In this document: in pieces, positions 7,700-15,272 of the stretch
Numbering within the stretch: the stretch's first letter is position 1
Layout: each line of letters opens with the position of its first letter
Source: Fibrobacteria bacterium
GTDB taxonomy: Bacteria > Fibrobacterota > Fibrobacteria > UBA11236
Direction of reading: 5' to 3'
DNA: 34,923 nt
NCBI GenBank assembly: GCA_017881725.1
Contig: JADGQO010000036.1
Span: 1-34,923, forward strand
The notes under the pieces: generated by a model
Seen by the model: only the letters and a program-made list of their open reading frames with translations
What the model was told of the DNA's origin: nothing
Database searches by the model: none
Position numbers and translations under genes: made by a program

Positions 7700-9741
7700 T
7701 TTTTATCCGCCTTCGGTTGGGGCGGGGCGACAGGCGGAGGCGTCGCGGGGACTTTATCCTTATGGCAGGCCTTGCAATTCCGTTTTTCAAAAGGCGGGTG
7801 GGAGTTTTCCTGCAACAGCCCTTTCGCCTCGGAAACGTGCGGGTCATGGCACTTGCGGCAATCGATGACGGCGTCCTTGATGTTCAGATGCTTGGACTGC
7901 CAGGATTTTTCGTCGGTGTCGTGGCATTCCTTGCACAGGGCCGGCACGCCTTTGCGCAGCAGGGTTTCCTTCTTGCTGTTATGCGGCTTATGGCAATCCA
8001 GGCAGGTGCCGTCGGCCAGGGCCTCGTGGATTTCGCCCTTTTCCATCCGCTTCTTCAGGTCCTTATGGCAGCTCAGGCACAAATCCTTATCCTTGTCGAG
8101 GAGCAACTTCTTCACCTTGCCCATATGCGGCTGGTGGCACAGCATGCATTTTCCGTCCTTCACCGGCGCATGGTTGCTCACGACGTCCTTCAGGTCCTTC
8201 ATGGCGGTATGGCAGGAATAACACAAGGAGTCGCCCGGCAGCTTGAGTAACTTCGCATTCGGCGATGCGTGGGTCAGATGGCAGGAGTCGCAAGCCTTGT
8301 CCGCGAAGGGCTTGTGCGCGATGGTGTCGATCTTATTATTGAACAGCTTTTCATGGCACTTTTCGCACAGCTCGGATTTGGTGGGAGCCTTGAGCAGTTT
8401 GGCGTTGGCCGAAGAATGGGGTTCATGGCAATCGTTGCATTTGCCGTTGGTCACGGGAGAATGCACGTCCGCCTTTTTGTTCCACTCGCCGACCTGGGAG
8501 TGGCATTCGCCGCATAATGCGCGCCGCGGGGCCTTGGTCAGCTTCTCGTATTTCGAACCGTGCGACAAGTGGCAATCCAAGCAATCGCCGTCGCCGAAGG
8601 ATTCATGCACCACCTTGTTCTTGAATTCGGCCTTGGTCTTGGGATGGCACTCCAGGCACATGGGCGTGGTTTCCTTGGCGATGAGATGCTTCTTCTCATT
8701 GCCGTGAGCCTTGTGGCAGAGCAGGCAGTTTTTCTTGGCGGGCTCGTGCTGGGACAAAAGGTTGAGCTTGGGCCCGATTTCCTTATGGCATTCCAGGCAT
8801 ATTTGTTCCGGATCCTTCGCAAGTAACGCGGGTCGCGCGGAACCGTGGGCATCGTGACAAGTCGTGCATTTGCCCTTGGCGACGGGATCATGCGTGCCGT
8901 CCTTCACCATGTCTTTTTGCTTGTGACAGTTTAGGCATAGCTCGTTGGTATCGGCCTTGAGCTTGACGGGCTGTCCTGGCGCGGACGCCAAATGGCAGGC
9001 GCCGCATTGGTGCTTGGCGACGGGCGCGTGGATGGATCGAGTGAACAGGCCGGCCGTGTCGGAGGCGTGCGAGGCATGGCAGGCCGTGCATTTGGATCCG
9101 TCCATCGGGTATCCCTGGTGGGCGGCGACAAAGGCTTTTTTGTCCGGCTTGTGGCATTCGAAACAAAACCCTTTGGGATCCGATTTCAGCATGGAGGCGT
9201 TGTTGCTGCCGTGGGCCTCATGGCAGCTGAAGCATCCGTCCTTCATGGGCTTGTGGCGCTCTTTGCCTTGGAAATGCGAGCTGTCATGGCAATTGACGCA
9301 TAGCTTTTCCAAATCCGTTTTCAACATGCCCGGCGCTTTGCCCGCATGCGGCTCATGGCACACGTCGCACTTCCCTTGCGCTTCGGGAGGATGCACGTGC
9401 GCTTTGTTCAGACCCAGCTTTTCCTTATCGTGGCATTCCATGCACAGCTTGGCGTTGTCTTCCTTGAGCAACAAGATGGGCACCTTGCCGTGCGGCTTAT
9501 GGCATGCGAGACACTCTTCCTTCTTATAGGGCTTGTGCAACACATCGCCCGGGAAGGCATCTTTTTTATGGCAGCCCGCAGTGAGGCAATTGCTGGTTTT
9601 ATCGAAACGGCCGCCCGAACTGAATTGCGCCCACGCGCCCGGTGGGACGCAGAGTGCCAGCGCGAATACGAGCCAAGCCAGGCCGGCGCGGCCAGCGAGG
9701 CCGGCAAGACCCGCAGATAGGGAATTAAATCGATTTTCCAA
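7696..9741 (-). CDS. 26-heme cytochrome c
   Basis: 681 aa. N-terminal signal peptide (about 1-38, ending PPGAWAQ). I count 26 heme-binding motifs: the first is an expanded CX4CH (CLTAGCH), followed by 25 CXXCH, about one heme per 26 residues. Repeated CXXCHxPH/CXXCHxAHG units match the doubled-CXXCH family. The C-terminus is a short Pro/Lys-rich tail (PPPVAPPQPKADKK) that could tether or bind a partner. The start is TTG at 9741, 17 nt inside the prolyl isomerase gene, with a weak GGAAC ribosome site; no better start precedes the signal sequence. A role as a long electron wire spanning the periplasm or entering the outer-membrane complex is inferred from heme density and from the beta-barrel in the same operon. 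Confidence 0.94.
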   Translation of the reverse strand: MENRFNSLSAGLAGLAGRAGLAWLVFALALCVPPGAWAQFSSGGRFDKTSNCLTAGCHKKDAFPGDVLHKPYKKEECLACHKPHGKVPILLLKEDNAKLCMECHDKEKLGLNKAHVHPPEAQGKCDVCHEPHAGKAPGMLKTDLEKLCVNCHDSSHFQGKERHKPMKDGCFSCHEAHGSNNASMLKSDPKGFCFECHKPDKKAFVAAHQGYPMDGSKCTACHASHASDTAGLFTRSIHAPVAKHQCGACHLASAPGQPVKLKADTNELCLNCHKQKDMVKDGTHDPVAKGKCTTCHDAHGSARPALLAKDPEQICLECHKEIGPKLNLLSQHEPAKKNCLLCHKAHGNEKKHLIAKETTPMCLECHPKTKAEFKNKVVHESFGDGDCLDCHLSHGSKYEKLTKAPRRALCGECHSQVGEWNKKADVHSPVTNGKCNDCHEPHSSANAKLLKAPTKSELCEKCHEKLFNNKIDTIAHKPFADKACDSCHLTHASPNAKLLKLPGDSLCYSCHTAMKDLKDVVSNHAPVKDGKCMLCHQPHMGKVKKLLLDKDKDLCLSCHKDLKKRMEKGEIHEALADGTCLDCHKPHNSKKETLLRKGVPALCKECHDTDEKSWQSKHLNIKDAVIDCRKCHDPHVSEAKGLLQENSHPPFEKRNCKACHKDKVPATPPPVAPPQPKADKK

Positions 9742-11401
9742 AATAGTTCCGAATGTTTTCTTGGAAATACACGACGTTGGAATTCTTCTTCAGCGTGGCC
9801 AGAACGGCGTCCAACCCCGCCTTGAACTTGCGTTGGAACATGACCTGGCGGATTTGCATATCCACCTCTTCCATGGTCTTGATGCGGCCCTTGCGCCGAT
9901 CCTCGACATTGAAAATCACCCAGCCTTCGGTGGTGCCGTACGCGCCGGAATGGCCGCCCACAGGGAGGTCCTTCATCTGGCGTTGGACATTAGCCGGCAA
10001 GGTTTCCATGGTGACCCATTCTTCGGAACTGTTTACCAGGGTTTGCGTCGTACTTCCTTTGGGGATTTGCGAGGCCAGGTATTTGAAGTCCGTGCCCTTG
10101 TTGAGCCGCTGTACCCATTGATCGGCCGTGTCTTTGGACACGATCTTCACCTGGGTGAGCTTGAATTGATCCGGCAACCGGAAATCTTCCTGGTGCTGCG
10201 CGTAATAATCCGCAAACTCCTGCTTGTTGAATTTGATGTTCTTCACGACCATTTCCTGGATGTACATCTCGATGAGACAGCTATCCTGCGCCCGCTTCGC
10301 TGCGGCGTTCACCGATGGCTTGGCCAAATACCCTTTTTGTTTGACCACCGCGTCCAACGAGGCTTCCGCTTGCAGGGATTTGAGGGCCCGTTCCACCAAT
10401 TTTTGATACCCAACATTGCCGTCGCTCATGACATAGCGCGAGACCCGCGTGCGGAAAGCCTGGTCGGTCACGCCGGAACCGCCGGGAATTTGGATGACAA
10501 CGGTCGTATCGCCTTTGAGATAGTCGGCGCTGAGCACGCGGACGGAATCCATCGCGATGCGATCGAACGCCTTTTGATTGATGACGGGCGCGCGGCCAAT
10601 CTGGATTTGCGCCAGGAATTTCTCCCACGCCGCCTGTTTTTTTTCATCCAGAAGCATGGCGCGGATGCTGGCCTCGAATTTGGGCAACTCCTTGGGGTCG
10701 GCCGGCAGGGCTTTTTCCACCCGCAATAGGCTATAGGCGTCGTGGAAGGGATAGGGCGCGGACATCTCGCCCACCGGCAATTTTTCGGCGATGTCACGGA
10801 GTTGGTTTTCGATGTCGGCGTAATGCAACAGGGGATGCAAACCGCCATCGTAACGGCGCGTGTCCAGGGACATGGCCTTGGCCAGGGAATCCATGGAGAC
10901 GCCGGATTTGATTTCCGCCGCCCGTCGTTGCGCCTCCGCCAAGGTCGGCAGCGCCAAGGTCCGGATTTGGAAACGGCGGTAATACCGGGCGAAGGCCGTG
11001 GCGATTTCCGGCTTGGAGACCACGGTCGGAGGATGAAAATTCTGTTTCAGGTATTGTCCTAAACCGATGTTGGCGCGTATGGAAGCGACCGTAGCCTGGA
11101 CGTGCTCATCCTTGTCCATCTGCATGGCCTCGGCCTCTTGCAGGAGCAGAAGATCGTTGACGGCTTTCTTCAGCAAGTTTTCGTAATCGAACTTGGACCG
11201 ATCCGAATTGGTGAGTTTGCTGTGGAAATCGATGATCGCCTGATTCATGTCCTTGCCGCGTATGGTATCCAGACCAATCACGGCCAGCGGCAGTCCGCTC
11301 CCTTGGGGTTTGACGGCGGCGGCGGAACTCCAGGCGGGCAGAACGGCCAAGAAAAAACCGGCGGACCGAAGGATAGGGGAACTCATGGGCAAGGATTTCA
11401 T
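9725..11401 (-). CDS. Periplasmic peptidyl-prolyl isomerase with two parvulin-like modules
   Basis: 558 aa from the ATG at 11401, chosen because it forms an ATGA overlap with the upstream stop and begins a signal peptide (about 1-28); the frame is open further upstream but that would overlap the preceding gene. Organisation resembles SurA/PpiD-type chaperones: N-terminal helical region, a first PpiC/parvulin-like module near 131-232 (EIKSG..DSLAKAMS..DGGL..YSLLRVE) and a second near 395-505 (NKGTDFKYLA, DLPVGGHSGAY, GWVIFNVEDRRKG). Such proteins assist folding of exported and outer-membrane proteins. Its place between the beta-barrel/CsgG-like genes and the two giant cytochromes suggests it is dedicated to them. 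Prolyl isomerase genes are also known beside Geobacter filament cytochromes. Confidence 0.87.
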   Translation of the reverse strand: MKSLPMSSPILRSAGFFLAVLPAWSSAAAVKPQGSGLPLAVIGLDTIRGKDMNQAIIDFHSKLTNSDRSKFDYENLLKKAVNDLLLLQEAEAMQMDKDEHVQATVASIRANIGLGQYLKQNFHPPTVVSKPEIATAFARYYRRFQIRTLALPTLAEAQRRAAEIKSGVSMDSLAKAMSLDTRRYDGGLHPLLHYADIENQLRDIAEKLPVGEMSAPYPFHDAYSLLRVEKALPADPKELPKFEASIRAMLLDEKKQAAWEKFLAQIQIGRAPVINQKAFDRIAMDSVRVLSADYLKGDTTVVIQIPGGSGVTDQAFRTRVSRYVMSDGNVGYQKLVERALKSLQAEASLDAVVKQKGYLAKPSVNAAAKRAQDSCLIEMYIQEMVVKNIKFNKQEFADYYAQHQEDFRLPDQFKLTQVKIVSKDTADQWVQRLNKGTDFKYLASQIPKGSTTQTLVNSSEEWVTMETLPANVQRQMKDLPVGGHSGAYGTTEGWVIFNVEDRRKGRIKTMEEVDMQIRQVMFQRKFKAGLDAVLATLKKNSNVVYFQENIRNYFGKSI

Positions 11402-12576
11402 GGCTTGGGTACCTCGGTTTTCGCGATGCGGGCGATGCGCGAAATGCGCGTAAAGGGTTGCAGATCCAGTAATTTCCCGAGCTGATCGGTGATCAGGTTG
11501 GCGAAGGAATATTGACGTCCCACTCCGAAAATCCATTCGCTTTGCTGTCCGGCGGTCTGTCCGGACATGAGACCGGCTACCGAGCGGCTGCCGGTCCAAA
11601 GATACCGGACCGTCATTTCCACCTGCGGATTGGAAGTCTTCTCGTCGCCGCGTCCGGGAGAAAAATCATCCACCGATCCGGTGACGACGAAATCGACTCC
11701 GAAGCGATCTTTAAGCTCCGCCATGGTTTCGAGATCGATTTCTCCGCGCGGCATGGTTTTGCGCGTCGCCAGCAATTCCTCCACCACTCCCGGTTCGATG
11801 ACCTCGAGCTTCATGGACGCCAGTTTGGGCAACATCAGCGCGGTAACGATATCCCCGGCGCGGGATTCTTCGCTTTGATTGTCGAAAGGAATGATCACGG
11901 CGGAATATCCCGTCGCGGTGGCTGCCCGGCAAGCCGCGCTGACGCATGCGGGCATGCTGCGGAATAATTTATCGACGACGCGCTCCGTCAGTTTTCCGGG
12001 GTCGCCGATGCGTCCCAATCCGAAAGCCCAGACGCCGTCCTGTCCGGATTGCGCCGCGCTCGCGGCCCAGACCACCTTGGCCGTCCCGGCATCCAACAAC
12101 CGCAAGGTCACGCCGACCTCGGGGATCCGTCCATCCGCGTACACGTCGATGGCGCCGATGGCGATATAATCGATGCCTCCGTCGCGGCGCAAAGCCTCGG
12201 CTCCGGCGGCGCTGATGCCTCCCACGCTGCGGAGGCGATATTTCCGGATTAAGCCGCGCAGCGCATTCTCAGGATAAACCGTGAATCCACGTTTGCGAAA
12301 TTTATCGGCGAAAGCGGCAGCCACCCCTTGCGCCCCCTCCCGGCGTTCGGAAAGATTCAACAGCGGAAGGATAGCCACGGTTCCTTGACTTGGCACAGCC
12401 GGTTTTCCGGCCGCGACCTGGGCTTTTGGGATGGAGACGGATTGCGCGTTAGAGGGTGAAATGGAGGATGAAACGGAAGGCAACGCGATCGAGGCGGAAC
12501 CCGCATGGCATCGCGCCGAGAACGCCGCCAGGCCGGCGAATAAAATGGTTACAAGGGTGCGCGTGACGAACTGCAT
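11398..12576 (-). CDS. Secreted protein with two CsgG/GNA1162-like domains
   Basis: 392 aa with a signal peptide (about 1-25; SARCHA is not a good lipobox because of Arg before Cys). Two tandem alpha/beta modules share the CsgG/GNA1162/TolB-N-like layout: the first, near 67-210, starts TVAILPLLNLS and has GIDYIAIGAID; the second, near 225-370, starts SAVIIPFDNQS and has GVDFVVTGSVD. CsgG itself is the outer-membrane curli secretion channel and GNA1162-like proteins are outer-membrane-associated lipoproteins. Here a role in assembling or gating the cytochrome/beta-barrel complex is inferred only from context. It overlaps the next gene by ATGA and follows the related lipoprotein gene by 1 nt. 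Confidence 0.68.
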   Translation of the reverse strand: MQFVTRTLVTILFAGLAAFSARCHAGSASIALPSVSSSISPSNAQSVSIPKAQVAAGKPAVPSQGTVAILPLLNLSERREGAQGVAAAFADKFRKRGFTVYPENALRGLIRKYRLRSVGGISAAGAEALRRDGGIDYIAIGAIDVYADGRIPEVGVTLRLLDAGTAKVVWAASAAQSGQDGVWAFGLGRIGDPGKLTERVVDKLFRSMPACVSAACRAATATGYSAVIIPFDNQSEESRAGDIVTALMLPKLASMKLEVIEPGVVEELLATRKTMPRGEIDLETMAELKDRFGVDFVVTGSVDDFSPGRGDEKTSNPQVEMTVRYLWTGSRSVAGLMSGQTAGQQSEWIFGVGRQYSFANLITDQLGKLLDLQPFTRISRIARIAKTEVPKP

Positions 12577-12577
12577 A

Positions 12578-13189
12578 TTATCGTATAAGAGTTTTGATCA
12601 AACCTTTGACGCATCCGATGGTGACGCGGCTTTTGGTATCCGGCTCCAATCCGAATATCACCTGGAAAAAACTCCGGCCGCCTACCGTATAGCTCGCCGA
12701 CCAAACCGTGGTGCCTTTTTCGGCCTCCACCAAACGCGCGACCAAGGTCACCTCGCTGGGATTCGTACCGCCGTTGCGGCTCGCGGTGGATTCGTTCACG
12801 GATCCAAAGAATAGAGCCTGTACGCCGAGCGTTTTGGCCAGTTCGCGCATCTGATCCTTTTGCAAATCCCCGGTGCGTACCAGCGAGTATTTCTCCAAAG
12901 CCTTGGTCACCTCTCCGGGCTCGACCACGTCGAAGGCGCGCCTGGAAAGCAGTTCGGCGACGAATACCCGGGTTACCCGCCCGGCCGCGCCCGCGTCATC
13001 GGATAGGTTTTCGAAGGGAATCACGGCCACGGATTCGATGGATTTGAAATTGAAATCCGTGTTCAGGAACAGGCTGCCCCGATTGCCCGCGCACGAGGAC
13101 AGGAGACACGCCGCGCCGAACAGGAAGGCTGCATGAATAAAGCCCATTGACTTAGAAAGGTTCTGGACGGATTTTTTTAGCGACAACAT
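12578..13189 (-). CDS. CsgG/GNA1162-like outer-membrane lipoprotein
   Basis: 203 aa lipoprotein: hydrophobic signal followed by lipobox LSSC with lipidated Cys33. An internal Met15 could also start the signal peptide; the ATG at 13189 gives 5-nt spacing from the upstream stop. One alpha/beta module with the family's opening strand (SVAVIPFENLS) and LGVQALFFGSVNES, closely paralleling each half of the neighbouring double-domain protein, so the two genes look like products of duplication. No enzymatic motif. The short C-terminus after the domain (GCVKGLIKTLIR) lacks the long beta-hairpin region of true CsgG pores as far as I can see, so pore formation is unproven. Confidence 0.7.
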   Translation of the reverse strand: MLSLKKSVQNLSKSMGFIHAAFLFGAACLLSSCAGNRGSLFLNTDFNFKSIESVAVIPFENLSDDAGAAGRVTRVFVAELLSRRAFDVVEPGEVTKALEKYSLVRTGDLQKDQMRELAKTLGVQALFFGSVNESTASRNGGTNPSEVTLVARLVEAEKGTTVWSASYTVGGRSFFQVIFGLEPDTKSRVTIGCVKGLIKTLIR

Positions 13190-13194
13190 GGCGG

Positions 13195-15272
13195 TTAAAA
13201 ACCCGTATGGACGCCGACCATGGCGGACAAGGATTTGTCTCCGCCAGCAGTCCAGGCATCGTACTTGTTAATCTGGCAATACATCGTGCCATTTCTGGCA
13301 AACTCATAGTTGAGATAATACGCGTAACGCTCGGTTCCTACGCCGTTTTGGCGCGATGTAAACGCGGATTGGGCCCCGAAACTCACCTTCGGGACAATGT
13401 GCCAGTTGAGGTTATACTCCTGATTCACGGAAATCGCCCCATCTTCGAGCACATCGGTTTCACCGGTGATAAGTATGGTTTGAGTGAGTCTAAGCGTAAG
13501 GTTTCCACTAAACCTGTTTTGCGCAATTCGCATGCCGGAATGCGTCTCGCGGGAAGTTCTGTAAGCGTAGGTCATCATCGCCCCCAATTTTTTGAAAACG
13601 TCGCCGTCTAGGGATAATTGGTAGTTCCAAGTTTCAAATTCCTTATCGGACTCCAATTGAAGATTGCGGTTGAATCCCACCTCGCTGGACAAGTTCAAGG
13701 CCGGCAAGAGGCTCCCGTGCAGCTGCGTCAGGACGGACGCGTTTTCCTGGGCTTCGCGCCCTTGGAAAAAACTCCAAAGATCGGTGACCGATAGACCCAA
13801 GTCCAGGGCGTCCCAAGGATGGTATTGCAAGTTGTAATTCATCAGGCGAGTCTCGGTGGATAACTGGTCGTCGCCGACGTTGCCTTGGTCATCTTGAACG
13901 CGCGCCGTGCCGGAAACGAATTGCGAAAAGCGCTGATGGCTGGACACGGCGACATACATATCATTTTTTTTTTAACCTCTGGCGAGGAAAAGGGTTCGTT
14001 TTGGAAGCCCATGTCCAGCGACAGGTCATACCTATCGGAAATCAGGTAGGTGGAGTTCATGCTGAGGATTTGCGTGGAGGTTTGCTGGAAATCGTGGCTG
14101 CGCCCCACCTCCGACCGCATGGCCTCAAGTTCGGTGATGGCCACGCGGCCCGTATCGGCTGTGCCTTTGAAAACCACCTTGAGGAATTGGCTGGTCGTAT
14201 TCGGAAAACTGATTTCAAAACGCTGGTAGGCCGCGTCGAAACGGCTTTCCACCGGATCCGTCAATGCCTCCCATTGCATTTCGTTGCCGTAAAAATCCGC
14301 CTTGGACACGTAAATGGTCCAAACGCCCGGTGATAAGGTCTTTTTGTTGGTGTACAGGTATACGGTGCCAATTTCCTTAGGACTTCCGAAATCCATGGCG
14401 ATATTCCCGTCCAGGTTTTCCTGACCCACTTCAATGTCCGGCGTCACGGCCGCCGTTTTATTACCGTCCAACAGGCCCGTCACGGAATCCAGCACGCTGT
14501 ACTGGGGCGAGGGATCGACCGCGTAGAATACGCGCTGCACCGGGACCCATTGCAGGATGGGGACGCCCGCGGGTTTCGCATAGTCGCTGGTCAAATAACT
14601 CAGGGCATAATCGCTGCGTACGCGCAGTTTCTGGTTCAGGAAGGCTTGGTTTTGGTTCCAGCGAAAGGTTTGTGAGGTCCTCTGCTCCACGGCGGCGAGG
14701 TTCGCGTTTTCCGTTTGTTGGCCATTGGCATTGTACGCGAAGTTTTGGGTTCCGTACTGCCAACTGAGCCCTCCCCGCACGGCGCTCTCGTAAATGTCGC
14801 GGTCGGCGGGATTCTCCGGCGTATACAGATGATCGGCGTCCAATCCCAGGTTGAGTCGGGGCCAGGTCTGGTTTTTGGTGTGGAAACTCAGGCTGCCGTT
14901 ATCGCGCGTGATATCCTGATCGGAATTATCCGATTGCGAAATTTGCCGCTCCCCCAAGGCGCCCACGGTGAACCAGGGGGTATTCCAGGTCAATTGGCCC
15001 ATGGGCGCCATTTGGCTGTTGTAGGATCGCACGCCATCCATTTCCTGGCCTTGATGGTCGAAATGCAAGGCCGCGTCGCCGGATAAATAAGGCGTGAACG
15101 TGCGGTTGATGGACAAGGCGTATTTCTGGTTCAAGACGGACACGTAGCTCCCGTTCAACCGCATGTCCGTCTGGGTAACATCCACGTTACCCGTCAGGTT
15201 CAAGGGATCCTGGGCTGCGGCCGCTCCCAGGCACGCGCATAGGCCAAGGCATGCTTTCATTCCGGTTTTCAT
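13195..15272 (-). pseudogene. Outer-membrane beta-barrel with inserted discoidin-like domain; frame broken at an A10 tract
   Basis: One gene read in two frames. The first part (15272 to about 13965) has a signal peptide (1-20), alternating beta-strand segments and, near residues 262-386, a jelly-roll segment resembling F5/8 type C (discoidin) domains (VYLYTNKKTLSPGVWTIYVS, FLKVVFKG, VAITELEAM). At a run of ten A on the coding strand (T10 at 13964-13973) the frame changes; the continuation ends at 13195 and shows more amphipathic strands finishing VGVHTGF with a terminal Phe typical of barrels. Adding one A, or removing two, restores an open frame of roughly 690 codons (EVKKK-NDMYVAVSS). A sequencing or assembly indel, or true slippage, could explain it, so inactivity is not established. 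Starts with an ATGA overlap; likely the porin partner of the multiheme cytochromes. Confidence 0.8.
13964..13973 (-). repeat. A10 homopolymer at the frame break of the barrel gene
   Basis: Ten consecutive T on the plus strand, A10 on the coding strand. Upstream reading gives PEVKKK; the two flanking frames join if the run is 11 or 8 long. It could be a technical indel or a slip-prone site. Confidence 0.9.

Noticed and set aside
9533-10729. 398-codon plus-strand open frame across the prolyl isomerase/26-heme junction
   Set aside because: Antisense shadow of two well-supported genes; no domain or ribosome site.
13195-13959. Second half of the barrel as a separate gene starting at ATG 13959
   Set aside because: It lacks a signal peptide and continues the strand pattern of the upstream frame exactly at the A10 tract, so it is better read as one broken gene.
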